A DNA stretch of 64,000 nt from Cryptomeria japonica (GCF_030272615.1 NC_081405.1:22176047-22240046); one strand, 5' to 3'. Positions 22,310 through 34,610 are shown, counted from the stretch's first letter. Program-made: numbers and translations. The notes: generated by a model from the sequence alone, not told the origin.

Positions 22310-22996
22310 TTAGAAAAAAGTGAGGTTATGAGGTCCTATCATATGAGCCACCATGGCTTGGAATTTGCTAGCATCCAGATCTTGAGGTACATTTGTTTCG
22401 AGTAATGCTTGTTCCAATATGTTTTTGTGTTTTGGCGAAAGTTTTAGCAACTCCAGTATACATATTTGAGTAGGAGTTTTGTGTAGTTGACTGACTAGAT
22501 CATATTGAATTTTGGGTATGGCATTTGTTGTTGACATATGTCCCTTGAAGACATATTTTCGAGCTCTAGTTGTTACGTTGACGGATTCATGTTCACGCCT
22601 GCCTTTGATTGTGATAACATTTACTTGATTGTCTACAATTGATATATGATTGATGGTGTTATTGTATATGTGATTGATACAAGCCCCACATGTATTGTTT
22701 GAGGTTGAAGCTCCATCTTTGTTGTAGTTTGGAAGAGGATTCTTAAAGGCTCTATGGTCACCATTTGTCTTGAGACCATCTACTGTTAAATCACCTCTAT
22801 CAATCATGTGCTGAACAATGTTTTTCAGTCTCATGCAATCATTTGTTTGATGACCTTTGTTGTGATGAAAATCACAAAAGTTTGAGTCATTCCACCTGGG
22901 TGGTTTGATTTGTGGTTCATAGTTGTTGATTGCTGGTAAAGAGATAATTTTGTTTGCCAGGAGTTCTCTGAATGTTGACTCCAATGATTGTCCCAA
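22310..22996 (-). pseudogene. Gypsy1 gag C-terminal zinc-knuckle region
   Basis: Contains FCDFHHNKGHQTNDCMRLK, the modified knuckle (C-x2-H...GH-x4-C) typical of Tat gag, followed by IVQHMIDRGDL. It continues to a gag/protease spacer with the TFRELLAN block upstream. Binds genomic RNA. In the same frame as the G-patch and RT segments. Confidence 0.88.
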
Positions 22997-24607
22997 TGGT
23001 GTGTAGATATGTTTTTGAAAATTGTTGGTGTTACCTCATGAATTGTTATTAGGCCCTCAATTTGTGTGATTGTTTTGAGCATTGTTGGTGTTGTTTGTGT
23101 TGAGTTGATCTTGATTGGTATTTGATGCATAAGAATTAGTGCCTGGGTCAGCACCTTTGGGATTCTTTATAGCTTGAAGATTTCTTGATAATGCGAGCAT
23201 GGGTTGCTTAGATTTTGGATCATGTCATTCAGTGCCTCCTTCATTTCCATTGTTTTTGTTTCTAGTCCAAAATCTGGATTTGTCCAAATTGTTGTTGTTT
23301 TGGCTATTGTAATGAGATGAACTTGTTCCTTCTTTGAATAATTTTAGTGTTCCTTTCTTGACACATGCTTCTTCCACTTGAATGCCATTCTCAATCAATT
23401 TAGCAAAAGATGGTATGCATTGGAGTTTGAGCCTGTAACTCATCTCACCATTTAAGTTGTCGATGAAAATTTCCATTTTCTCCTTTTCGGGGATATCTCG
23501 AGGATATCTTGAAACCATACACCGCCATCATTGAAGGAAAACCATGAATGTTTCATTGTTTTTCTATTTGGTGTTATAGACGTCTAACATGGTGATAGCA
23601 TGTTGAATGTTATAGGAATATTGAGTTATGAATTTGTTGACTAGTTCATCGAATGATCTGATGGGAGGTGTGATTTTGGATAACCATTCCATTGTTTTCC
23701 CTCCCAAGCTTCTTAGGAATAACCTCATAAAATAGGTATCATCATGAGAGAATTCAAGACTCATTGTGAAAAATTCTTGAACATGATCACGGGGATCAAT
23801 TTTCCCATCATATTTGTCAAACTTGGCAACATGTAAGTTTGGAGGAAAAGGTACCATGTTCAATCTTCTATCAAACAGATAAGGATAGATTTCAGTTAAG
23901 GAGTACCGTATGGTTGTACCTTGTTGCATGTCTTGCATTTGTCTTTGTAATATTTGCATTTGTTGAGTAAGAGCAATCAAAGGTGCATTGTTTTGCTGAG
24001 GGAAGAATTCTTCTCTTGCATTAATTCTAGGCTGAAATGGGGTATGGAATGGTATGTTTTTTTTTGGGGATGCTTTGCTCAGGTATGTTTTGTTCTGGTA
24101 TATTTTTCTCAGGGTCACGTACATCTTCTTCTCTTTGTTTTTCTTGATATTCGTAATGTTGAGATCTTGTTTTAAAAATGTTCGTGTCAAAGTCTTCAGG
24201 AAGTTTAACCTCTTTGCTTGTGAGCATGAGTATGTATTTTTCCTTGTCATTTTTCATGAGTCTTTCCACAAGTTTTTTAAATGAAGCGCTTTCTTGACAT
24301 TCTTGAAGAAGTTCTTTAGAAATTTTAGATGCTCGAAAGGATTTGATAATCTTTGATTCATGTTGGATTCTGATTGCATTTCACTTTGTTTGTTTCGTTG
24401 AGAGCGAGTAACAACAAGCATCTAGTAGAAGCTTTCTATGACAAAAGGCATGAACTCTTCTTCAATGTTTTGTTTAGGAGTTGGTGGTTCAAATCGGGGG
24501 ATGTTGTAAGTGATGCACTCATTGGGAAAGAATGCTAGATTGATCTTTCCTCCATGATTTATTTGTTGACTGAACGTAGATTTTTGACAGAATGCTCTAG
24601 TCTTCAA
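22997..24607 (-). pseudogene. Gypsy1 gag capsid region
   Basis: The capsid block (Retrotrans_gag) is at 23564-23950: KFDKYDGKIDPRDHVQEFF, RLFLRSLGGKTMEWLSKI, FDELVNKFITQYSYN. Further gag sequence at 23225-23518 includes MVSRYPRDIPEKEKMEIFI. The N-terminal region at 23954-24607 is rich in Lys, Gln and Pro. The frame switches near the T run at 24057-24066, giving two overlapping N-terminal frames. Start not certain; the first plausible Met is near 24605. Confidence 0.88.
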
Positions 24608-25925
24608 AGGTTCCTTGTCAAATTTGTTTGATTTATTCTGAATATATAATCGTACATGACGAAGGAATGTTCAATGAGATATGAAGAGTTGATGATTGAT
24701 GTATAAAACTTTATTTCTTTTGGCAAGTTTCGAAGAACTTGGTTGTTGTTTCTTCAACTTAGTGTTATGATAAATATTCTTTCTTCTCAGAATAGGAGGA
24801 TTAGTCATGCACAAGTGATCAATGGTTTCCTTTTGAGTTGTTTTGGAAACTCAAGTTTTACTTTATCAAAGTGAAGGTTTAGATGCCTCCTCATGACAAA
24901 GTGCGTCAAATGATATGGAATAGAGCTTTCCCGATATGGAAACTTGATTTGACAACTTGGAGTTTTAAACAAGTGTGTTTTGGGATAAAAATATGTGTGA
25001 TAAAAAGGACCTATTTTCCACTTGTGATGATGTTTCTTGATTTTGATAGGATAGATATGTTTATCGTGCGACTAGTTTCAGATTTTGGATAACTTTTATT
25101 TGATAAGAAACTTTCTTTGGAAATAGCTTTTGATACTCTATTTTTGGGTATTCTGATTTGATGAAGTTAAGGCTGATGAAAGGAGGTTTCCAAAAATGTT
25201 TTCAAAATTTTCCAATTTGACCTCTGTTTTGCCCCCCATTTTTCTAGTTTTGACCACGCACTAAAATAGAGACGCTATGCGCTACAGAAAGTTCTCAAAG
25301 CGCTAAGAAAAAGACCCCATGCGCTATGCTGCCCCCTGCTACGCGCTAACTAGTTCCACTGGTTAAATTTGTTTCAATTTTGGTTTAAAAGATCATGCAC
25401 TAATATGAGCTACTGACGCGCTACTATTTATACTCTACGCACTAAAGGTTGACTTCAACGGGCTAAGCTGATGCTTCAACGTGCTAAACTGTTTTCAGAG
25501 TGCGCTAACTGCTACTACTGATTGTAGATTTTGGTGAAGCGCTACTGTTAATACTTTACATGCTAAAGATAAGGTTTGATGCACTAAAGTATGGTTGCCA
25601 TGCACTAAGAAGTTGCTCTTACGTGCTAAACTGCCCTAACTTGATTGTTTTCTACAATTTTTGGAGTTTTTGCCTTAAGTTTTCAGTGATGATAGATGAT
25701 TTTCTGAAGTAACAAATGAAGACACAACACCAAAGAAGTAACCATTTTTACTTAATCTAAATAGTAAGTGTATGTTCTATGAGGATGTGTTCAAAACCCC
25801 AATATTTCAACAGGTTTGGATTCAAAGAATACACTTCAAAAAGACTCTTTATTCAAGGGTCATAAGTAATAACATATCCCACTAGTCTCGATACTCCGTC
25901 AGCTCAAATAGTCGTGTCACCCCCT
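24608..25925 (-). other. Gypsy1 5' leader
   Basis: About 1.3 kb between PBS and gag, without recognised coding. Its middle third (25250-25640) is filled with the octamer array. A long leader is common in Tat/Ogre-type elements, and an intron in it is possible, but I found no decisive splice pair. Confidence 0.6.
25250..25640 (-). repeat. TAGCGCAT-type array in the Gypsy1 leader
   Basis: On the plus strand about 16 copies of GCGCTA-type words (ATGCGCTA, ACGCACTA, ACGTGCTA, ATGCACTA). On the element transcript strand these read TAGCGCAT and its CpG-decay variants. Same word as in the PMD intron, inverted on the chromosome but with the same sense relative to its own transcript. Confidence 0.85.
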
Positions 25926-25940
25926 AGAGGGCGCCCATTT
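25926..25940 (-). promoter_or_regulatory. Gypsy1 primer binding site (probable)
   Basis: Minus strand ATGGGCGCCCTCTAGG, a few A residues inside the LTR end GGCA at 25944. The TGG(G)CGCC core is typical of gypsy primer binding sites, but the assignment to a particular tRNA is not made. Confidence 0.65.
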
Positions 25941-25943
25941 TTT

Positions 25944-28153
25944 TGCCTTTTGCAAGAAATTAACTCAAAGTGAATTTCTTCACAATTGAATAGTTATCTT
26001 GGGAGATATATGGTGAGCGATCTTGGGGGTGGATTCTTCCCCACCCTTGCACTATGATATTACAAATGTCTGGTTACTGACTCGGCTCAATGTTTCTATG
26101 CTAAGGTTTGTAATCAAGCTTCATGTTCAGTCGTCAGTGATAAACTCCCTCAGAAGGCTTCCCAACCTTTAGAATAAAGGCTTTACATATCTCAAGGATA
26201 CTGGGGGAAGGCTAATCGCAACACGCAACCATTGAAAAGGACTTTCGTCGCTTTCCACTTTTGATTATAGTGGGTTGGAACACTTGGCTTCAAAGTTGTT
26301 TCCCACTTAGGTCGTTCCCTTCACACCGGCCAAAAATGGCTTTAAGAGTTTTTGAACCCCTCGGGAAGGCAAGCCTGCTAAAGGATTTAAATGCAATAAA
26401 CACTGAAAGCATAAGAGTGGTCTAGATTTTTGATCACCCAGTTAAGGGGAGAGCATATACCTTCCACTTTCGTAGCAAAGTAAACAAGTGTTCTTTTTAA
26501 CTCTTAATTGCAATGATTTGTTAAAATCTATATCGAGATGTTGCTCCACAAAAACATGGTGTTTATTTTCTTCCTTCAAAGCAATGATTTTCTAATCTAG
26601 GAAAAGAACTTGGTCAACAAAGCAGAACTTCGATCTTGGTGGTCAACAAAAGAAATCGATAAAAGGGGAAGGACTTCCCCCTTTAACTTGAAAACAAAAA
26701 TTTGACAAATATGGTTTCTTTTACTTTGCAAAAATTTGAAGTTGATCCTTTTAAACAACAAAGGATGGTGAGGTTGTTTTTAAAGATTTTTGCAAAATGA
26801 AAGATTGTCTTGTTCTTTTTAATAACCCAAAAAGGAAAGTTTTTGCTCTTATGAAAGCAAGAAAGATTTTGATTGTGGTTCTTTTTAGGTACCCAACCAA
26901 AATGTGAGTTCAGTTTTAAGAAAAATTAAAAGAGGTTCAAATTTTAACTAACTTATCTAAGTTAGTAAAAATGCTAAACTATCTTAATGACCTAAAAATG
27001 GAGCTCCTATCTGCAAGAAAATTGTTAGAACCGTGCGAAATAACAAGTAAAATCATTAGACAAATGTGGACTTCAACAAGTCTAATTTCGCACTTGGTTA
27101 CAACTTTTATTTTTTGCCTCAGTTTGTGATGCACTACAAAACAAACTGTATGCACTGCAAAGTACTCCAGATGCGCTATCGAAAAGGTCCGAAGCACTAA
27201 ACTATTTGTTAGATGCACTACTCTATTTTTCTCCCGTGTCGAGACCTACAAGAAAAGATTAGTGGAGACCATGTGCTAAGGTAAAGACCGCACGTGCTAG
27301 GGAATAGACCCCACACGCTAAGCAGTGCACTGGATGCACTAAAAGATCCACCAAATGCATAAAGGGATGTTCCCTATGCGCTAATTCATGTTTCCCATGT
27401 ACCTGCAAAAGTGTTTATTTTTTAAAACTGATTTGATTAATGGGGTAGTGCCCCATGGAAGGCGCAAGAAATGTATACAGGAAAAGCGAGGCTATAAAGC
27501 TTAAAATGTGAAAAATGAAGCTCCAAGAGGCTTGTCCACACACCCACAGGACTTCTTGGTGCAAGTTATGGAGTCATGAAGAATGACTCAACTTCCCAAG
27601 GATGGTTCCATGGTTCTCTATCTCACAAGGTCCCTCAAGCCAATGCCTTTGCTCTCAGATCACTGAGCAAAGTGGCTTAGGGATGACAAATGCAAGAACG
27701 AGGGATGCTTTTGATTGATTTTAACATGAGAATGCATCCTATCTATGCATGATCCTACAAATGCAATAAGCTAGTTTATAAGATGACAAGATTAGTAGTA
27801 ATACTATCCTAACATGATATACTAGCTAATGATTTACACTAATGATAAAGGAAATAGTCTAAAATGCTTATTAGATTAATTCCTATTGCAAAGAGAGACT
27901 AAATGTATTGATAAAATTGAGCATAAATGAGATACTAAAGCTTGCATGGATCTTAGATAATAAATTTCTTAGATTCATGGATTCATCGATCCCCAAAATG
28001 GAGGAAGGAGAGCTCTATTTATAGCAAAAATAGGGCAATGGATGGCTAGGATTGAAAGAGTTAAACAAGGGTCAAGATTGAAAGTTGTCAATCCATGTTT
28101 TCAATTTTCACCAATGAAATGGTGACAATTGTCAACATAAGGTTGGTTGAGAG
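25944..28153 (-). repeat. Gypsy1 right (5') LTR, up to the Copia2 insertion
   Basis: Starts TGCC at 25944 next to the PBS. Its last 457 bases (27697-28153) match 1-457. The remainder of the LTR (equivalent of 11301-12060) would follow Copia2 but is not in the window, because 28655 onwards is a different element. Confidence 0.75.
27120..27410 (-). repeat. TAGCGCAT-type array in the Gypsy1 LTR
   Basis: About ten GCGCTA/GCACTA words on the plus strand, so TAGCGCAT type on the element strand. Short lead-in words (ATGCACTAC, ATGCACTGC) begin at about 27129. The corresponding part of the left LTR lies outside the window. Confidence 0.75.
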
Positions 28154-28654
28154 TGTAAAGCTCTGATGCCAATAGTTAATAAGATGAGAGAGAGTGGGGG
28201 CGTGAATCATACAAACTTAATCTTAAATATATTTAATAGAATCAACCTCGGTAGCTTATACTTCAGAATATATAGCCAAAACTGTAAAACATTCAAACTT
28301 ATGAACAGATAACATCACAACACATATAACGCCAGATTTAACGTGGAAACCCAAATAGGGAAAAACCACTGTGGGATTTCGGACCCACTAAGAAATATAC
28401 TCTTCTAGAGTATGCTCAGTTAAAACAAAATCCCATTAAAGATTACAAACACATTGCTAGATGTGACCCGGTTAAGGGATTTCCCTCAGATCTGTTAGAA
28501 TCTTGCACTTTGTTAGAAGTGACCTTGTCAAAGGATTTCAAATACTCAACTAGAATGTTACCTTGCTAGAGGATTTACAAATAATAGTATTAAGTCCACT
28601 CGGTTAAGAGATTTCCCGTCACTTACAAAATAAATAACAGTAATAAAATATATC
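28154..28654 (-). repeat. Copia2: truncated LTR of the Copia1 family
   Basis: Begins TGTAAAGCTCTGATGCC exactly after GAGAG (28149-28153), the same Gypsy1 LTR position as Copia1. It matches 458-956 with roughly 4 percent differences by eye, then stops abruptly at 28654. It shares several positions with the Copia1 left LTR that differ in the Copia1 right LTR. Confidence 0.88.
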
Positions 28655-29823
28655 GAAGAAGAAAGCTTCACTGGAAATAAGAACATGAGAAGGTGGCCTA
28701 GAAGACCTCCTATCAGAAGAAGACAAGGAGATGATGTTGTCCACAAATCAAGAGAAGTGCAGAAGAACAATGGATTTGATAGAAGACCTATAGAGAATGG
28801 ACATCCCAGGATCCATTCCCAGAGATGTAGAGATGGAGTTGCCAAACCAGTAAGATTACCTCATGTTTGGCAGAATAAATTTGTAAGTAATAAGTCTCCT
28901 TTCTCTGGTTATTGCTTTGCATGTAATGGCTATGGCCATAGAGTAGAAGAATGTAGAAAGGGATCTAGAAGAAACTATCTGAGATCCCATTAAAATCATG
29001 CATATGAGCATAATGCATCTAGGGGTAGAAGCATGCATATCCCCTCTCTCGGTTATTCTAGGAAGAATCTATTTGTTGTTCCTAATAATGTAAATATTGT
29101 GTGTTATAACTGCAATGGATTAGGTCATAGAAGTTATGAATGTAGGAAGAAGAATATGCACTCTTATGGAAACTGGTGGAACAATCATGCTTAGTGTGAG
29201 AGCAGTTACAGGGGATATGAGCAGCATAGACCAACTTGGAAAAAGAGGAGAAATGTTCCTGCACAATCAAGGAATTCAAGGAAATCAGTAACTAGTCACA
29301 ATGACATGATCAGAAAAGGAAGAGAAAACTGATATGTTGGATGGTTCCCCAATCATGAGATTGGCATGGATGTTGTGTGCTACTACAACACTACTTCTTG
29401 TTATGTTGCAGAATCTGGTAGAGTAAGGACAAATCAGTAGAAGAAGAAAGTAAGACCTGCTCCCCAGACTAAAATGGGGAAGAAAAGTGAGATCAAGCAG
29501 GCATGGAGGAAGAAGCAAGAGAATAGAACCATGGACCGACACTATGAATTCAATGCATAAGTGATATCTTCTAAGGCTTAAAGAAGATGCAGGACTCAAG
29601 GGGAGTTACATATTGATCAGATCATTCACCTCTTGGTTGAAAGGGACAAAGGAGATGAACAAGATACTATCGGTAAGAGGAAGAAAATAAGATGGCAGTG
29701 TGTGTGTGTAGTTACTGCCTTGACTACACATGGAAGATGGTTTACTGCTATAGGTGAAATGAATGGTAGCAGAGGTAATTGGGACCAGGAGATAAAGGTT
29801 AAGAGGAAAGTGTCTCGGTAGAG
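28655..29823 (+). pseudogene. Copia4 gag fragment with two zinc knuckles
   Basis: The frame encodes an Arg-rich region (MRRWPRRPPIRRRQGDDVV), the CCHC knuckle CFACNGYGHRVEECRK and, after a stop at about 28990, a second knuckle CYNCNGLGHRSYECRK, then Lys/Arg-rich sequence, with several further stops. Such basic, multi-knuckle tails are found at the C terminus of some copia gag proteins. The gag N-terminal domain is missing. Confidence 0.75.
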
Positions 29824-30630
29824 ATAAGAGACTGATATGTGCATTATGTTACCAATAAGGATATTGATCAGTGTTGCAGGTTAAGTAAGTCAATGAGTTG
29901 ATGGATCATTGCAATAACTCTGGTAGCCTAGATGGATGAGGTTATGTCTCAGGTGATATTGGAAAGGACCTGAATGACATGTGTTGGTCTAGTAGTTGAC
30001 CTTATGTGCATACATATTTATGGTTCAACCAGTTGGATATGTGACCTTCAATTGGCATTGTGGTCATCATGGTAGATGTAATAGGTATAGATGTGAGTCC
30101 CAGTTTAGGATCTGACTAAATAGATGAAGATCAGAGGTTTGTGTTTCAAGGGGAGTTCAGGGCCATATTTTTTTATTAATATCAGACGTGTTGAACTCAA
30201 TAGTAGATCCAACAAATGTTTGACAACACAGGTGTGTTTGTGACTTTTGTATGTTTGTATTCAATTTGTCTATCTATCAAAGTCACCTTCTGTTGTCCCG
30301 GTGAATAAAACAAAAGGAAGAAGAATTTAGTAGATCTACCTATAAAAAAGAGATATGTGATTTTAATAGTACAATCACATTTAATTTATACCAATATTAG
30401 CATCAACAATTGGTATCAGACTAAGAACACTCAATGTATGTCAGTCGGTATGAGTGCCCTCCATCTCTTGTATTGTTGCTTGAGATGATAAAGAAAATGA
30501 AGGTCAAAGAGGGAGATGTAGCATAATCTGACAAGGAGGAGAGAAAGAGCCTACAGTGTGAGCCTTTTCCATTATTATCAAAGGGTGAGAAAGATACTGT
30601 AGTATACTAGATACTACATGTGTTGACATC
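29824..30630 (+). other. Copia4 non-coding 3' region
   Basis: Contains frequent stops in all frames. No pol motif is seen. It ends at the polypurine tract. Confidence 0.5.
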
Positions 30631-30658
30631 AATGCCAAAGGGGGAGATTATTGGCATT
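30631..30658 (+). promoter_or_regulatory. Copia4 polypurine tract within inverted repeat
   Basis: AATGCCAA (30631-30638), purine run AGGGGGAGA, then TTGGCATT (30651-30658) inside the LTR start. Same arrangement as Copia1, TRG-A and TRG-B, on the plus strand. A longer imperfect pairing, GTTGACATCAATG with CATTGATGTCAAC, lies just outside. Confidence 0.8.
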
Positions 30659-32421
30659 GTGGTGTCATTGATGTCAACCAGTATAAAAGAATGCAACCAG
30701 TTTGATAGATTGTTGGTACTATGATCATTGATGTAAACCGATATAGCAGGATAACTGGTATAGGAGAAGAGTTAATGTGTTGTCATTGGTAACCATTAGT
30801 ATGCAGAAGGATGAACCAGTATGCTCCAGTATGCTAGTGGTGTTGTCAAGAGACCGACGCGTAAAAGGTTGTTGACATAGTGATGCATACAACCAACATG
30901 AAAGATAAGGCATATTGGGAGGCTAGTTGTGATGAAGAGGTGGAATGTTATTTGAATCACATAAATACTAGATATGATTTGTGCAGGCCACCAGATTGCT
31001 ACTGTAAGGTTAACTAGCAGGATTCCCATTGGATGAAGAAGCTATCACAGGCCAGGTGATAGGTTGACAGAGTGTACTGCCTTTGTAAGCAAGATGATAT
31101 ATGGAAAACCATTGGGACATATGTCAAGCTGAAGATACATCTGCATAATGACAACTATGTTATGTTAGTGCAATACAAGTGAGTGAATGAACAGACTAGA
31201 TGACCAAGCGGAAGATGAGAATGCTTCCAGAGTCAAAGATCAGTTAAGCCTCTAGAGAGTGTGATCATAGATACACACCGGATAAGCATGTGAAGACAAG
31301 TTATGTTACTAGGATGGTGAAGGAAGATTTGAAGTGAAGTGTTTTTCCACTATGGAAAATTGGTTGTGAGATGAACTAGACAGATGTTGTTGTGTCTTCA
31401 ACTGCACACAATAGTGTTGCCGGAGTGAAGAAGGTGTGTTGTGTTGCCACCCGTGAAAATCTAATGGAGGATGATGACATTGAGTCATCTAGATAGTTAC
31501 TGGTAAACAAGGATACTGGTATGCATCTGAGTAAGTAGAATGTGAAGAAGTGAAAGACCTTCATCAGATGAAGTTGCACATGTTGAGTTACTCCTTATAG
31601 CTTTTGAGGTCTAACCTGTTTGATGACTAGGAAAACATGATATACCAGCATGACCTAGAAGACATTGGCAGGAAGGATAATCGACAATGTGATTTGTGCC
31701 AGTAGGGTTAGTGAACCAGTATGTGTGTACTGGTTATGTGGGTAGTCCATGACTAAGATGAACCGACAAAGCAGATTGATGAGGTGGATACCGACAGTGA
31801 TGCCATGGGAAGATGAAGAGGAAAAATTGCATGAAGTGTAGATAAAACATGCACAGGTTGGTAGAGTGAGGTTGGTGAGGTAGTTGAGGCTGGTCCAACA
31901 TTAATGGTGACTATGAAGCTCAAGGTATAGTTGCAGAGGTGCACAGATTGAGATCAGATGGATAGGAGAGGATCAAGGATAGATTAATCAAGCAGATCAA
32001 AGTAGTTAAAGAAATCCATCGAGATCATTTATGGCAGATTGACTAAGCAAGCCAAAAAAGTGAATGTTGATAGCTGAAGATGGATGACATGCACAAAAAG
32101 GAATGAGAATGGTGGAAATATACAGGAAGTCATCATCAAGGCTTGATCTGATCAAATCCAACTAGATTGAGTGTGCCTCATGATCTATAGAGGAAACCCT
32201 AACTCCTGATATTTGAATTGGTTTTTGGTGGGAAAGACTAGGATATAAATATGCAAGCCAAAGATATTGTTAAGGGTTGGTGGGTGGGAGAGGATATAGT
32301 TACTACGAAGTGATTGGGTGTAGCATGAGAAAAGTTAGATCAGTTAGAGTAAAAATAGCAGAAGACTATAGCAACTGATTGAGTGAAGGTTAAACCGGTG
32401 AAAGGGTTTAACATAGGGTTT
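30649..32421 (+). repeat. Copia4 LTR, first part
   Basis: Starts two bases into the inverted repeat arm and continues without genes to the Copia3 insertion at 32422. The flanking five bases are GGTTT here and AGTTT at 46167-46171, a probable Copia3 target duplication with one change. Confidence 0.7.
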
Positions 32422-33674
32422 TGTTAGGATAACCGATGAACAACTAAGAGGGGGGGGTGAATCAGTTGTTAATAGATTATAACTTTTAGTCCATAATACA
32501 ACCTTAAACAAATCAAGTACTGGTAAAGCACATACAGATGCTGATAGGAACAGATACCAGTGAACAATACACTTTAACAACTAACTAGATAATCAATGCA
32601 AAGCAACCATACCACATAACACCATGATTTGTATGTGGAAAACTCGGAAAGGGAAAAACCATGGTGGGAAGCCAGCCCATAGTCAGATGATACTTCTATA
32701 GAAAGTATGTGTTACAATGAGGGGCCTGCACTTGCAACAAGGCACACTGCCTAGAGCGTACTACTCATTACAAAATATTCTCACTGACTACAGAGAGGCT
32801 ACAACCATCTCAAGATAAATGGACAAAAATCCAATAGAGTGAATGAAAAGAGATAGTATCTACCATGCTTGATTACAGTCTTGGTTAAGCTTAGTGTTAG
32901 AGGACTAAATCCTCTTCTGAATCCAATTCGATCACCAATGATCGACCAATTCCTCTGCCTAAATGATATTAGAATATTCACAAATTACATTCCTTGACCA
33001 TGACTTTTGCAATAACCATGATACACTACAAAGAGTTTTTGCCTCTTATTTATACAAATCGTAAGGCCTAAACCAATTACGTTGGCCACCTATAAGAGAT
33101 CATTACATAATTCCTTATTACAATGATATGCCATGTCGGCTTAAGATGAAAACAACAAAAACAAATCCATAAATCCTCTTGAAACATCCTGGTAATATGT
33201 AGAGGTCACGTTAGCATGATACCGGTCCATAACCTAGATAGGTACCAAACCTATTCTGGGTCCACCACACCAAAGCAATGTCTTCAAGTAGTTGAAGCCC
33301 AAATCAAAGAACATATTCAGCATCCTGAAATCCATGAAGAAGCTGCACCAACACCAATTATGCAACCTGTCATGATTCCTCAATGAAAGTTGTGTCGGTA
33401 AAGCCTTAAACAAGTGCCAATAAAACCTTAAACTAGTGTCGATAAGGGTTTACCAGAGTGTATGATAGCATCCAATTGCCAAGCCAATAACAACTGACCA
33501 AAACATGCTCATGGAGCATATAACACATGAAATCAAACATACTTCACTTATCCAAACATGTCGAAAGTGTCCAACAGATAGTCTCTTCTATCAGTAACAC
33601 TCATAATAGCTAGTGTTGACATCAATGACAAAATATCAATGCAACACATAATCAATTCATCCATTTTGTGAACA
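32422..33674 (-). repeat. Copia3 3' LTR (left copy)
   Basis: Starts TGTTAGGATAACCG, matches 44896-46166 and ends TTTTGTGAACA next to a pyrimidine run (ATCCCCCCCTTTGG) that is the polypurine tract on the element strand. Contains the GTGGAAAA...GGGAAAAACC block at about 32631-32695. Contains no gene. Confidence 0.92.
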
Positions 33675-33788
33675 ATCCCCCCCTTTGGCATTGATGGCAA
33701 CACTAGATGTGAAAAACATCTAAGTACCAAGAAGTTCCAAACAAGTCTCCCCCTGTGGAAGATAACTGACAATCTCCTGAATATCAAT
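33675..33788 (-). other. Copia3 3' end between polypurine tract and TRG-A
   Basis: Polypurine tract complement at 33675-33689, then short non-coding sequence ending in TCAAT (33784-33788), the TRG-A target duplication. Confidence 0.7.
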
Positions 33789-34610
33789 TGTTAGATTTAA
33801 TGATATTCCCAAAGGCACTGAGAGGGGGGGTGAATCAGTGTCTAACCGGTTGATTGAATATTTAAACTTATTTATAACTTTGCAACCCAGAACAGTGTAT
33901 CAGTAAATAATAATTAAAACAGTAAACACAAATAACAGAGACAACATATAAATACACCATAACACAAGATATTTTAACGAGGAAACCCGGTGTGGGAAAA
34001 ACCTCAGTGGGATTTGTGACCCACAATATTTACTCACTGGACAATGAATAAATACTACTTACAATAAGGTCTTGCATATGCAGGAATGCCAACTGCATGG
34101 AGCACACTGCTCAAAAAGAGTCTCATTGACTACAATATGGATAATTAAATCCAATACAATGTACTGCTAAAAATAGCATCTCAAATGCTTGGTTCAGTAT
34201 CGGTTTAAGCTCAGTTAGATACCTTAACAAAAACCTTCACTGTCCACTATATCACCTCATACAATAATTTTCTATTCATTACATTCTTCATTACTCTCTT
34301 CAAAATGACCTATGAGATATCATACATATATGAGTCTATACAATATACCAAGTCAACTTACAAATATTTAATTACATTTACAAAACAATTCACATAAACA
34401 AAACTTTATCCCATGTCGACCTGAGTGCCAGTATACTTCATTTTCAATGTAATCTAGATGCCAGTGGAAGTGCTTGCCGGTGTTGGTGCCTTTCGGTGTA
34501 TGATATTTGTGATGTCGGTGCATGTGTAGAAACATGTTGCTGGTTGGTTTCTAGTTGGTTTCCATCAATGACAACATCAACTATTCTCATTACAGTGTAT
34601 AATGCCAACA
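33789..34610 (-). repeat. TRG-A 3' LTR (left copy)
   Basis: Starts TGTTAGATTTAATG, ends AATGCCAACA. It has the G-rich GAGAGGGGGGGTGAATCA motif and the ACGAGGAAACCC...GGGAAAAACC block (about 33976-34030). Differs visibly from the right copy at many sites. Confidence 0.93.

Larger units (their letters stand above)
1..28153 (-). mobile_element. Gypsy1: Tat-like Ty3/gypsy retrotransposon with antisense PMD gene
   Basis: A large Ty3/gypsy element read on the minus strand. In element order it has right (5') LTR, PBS, gag, protease, G-patch, RT, RNase H, archaeal-type RNase H, integrase, an antisense plant-mobile-domain gene, polypurine tract and left (3') LTR. Two RNase H domains and an antisense ORF between pol and the 3' LTR are known for the Tat lineage. 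The left LTR is cut by the window start and by Copia1. The right LTR is cut at 28153. Summing pieces gives an LTR of about 2.97 kb and an interior of about 13.9 kb (12061-25943). The pol region carries stops and several frameshifts, so this copy is dead. The element boundary left of position 1 is not visible. Confidence 0.85.
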
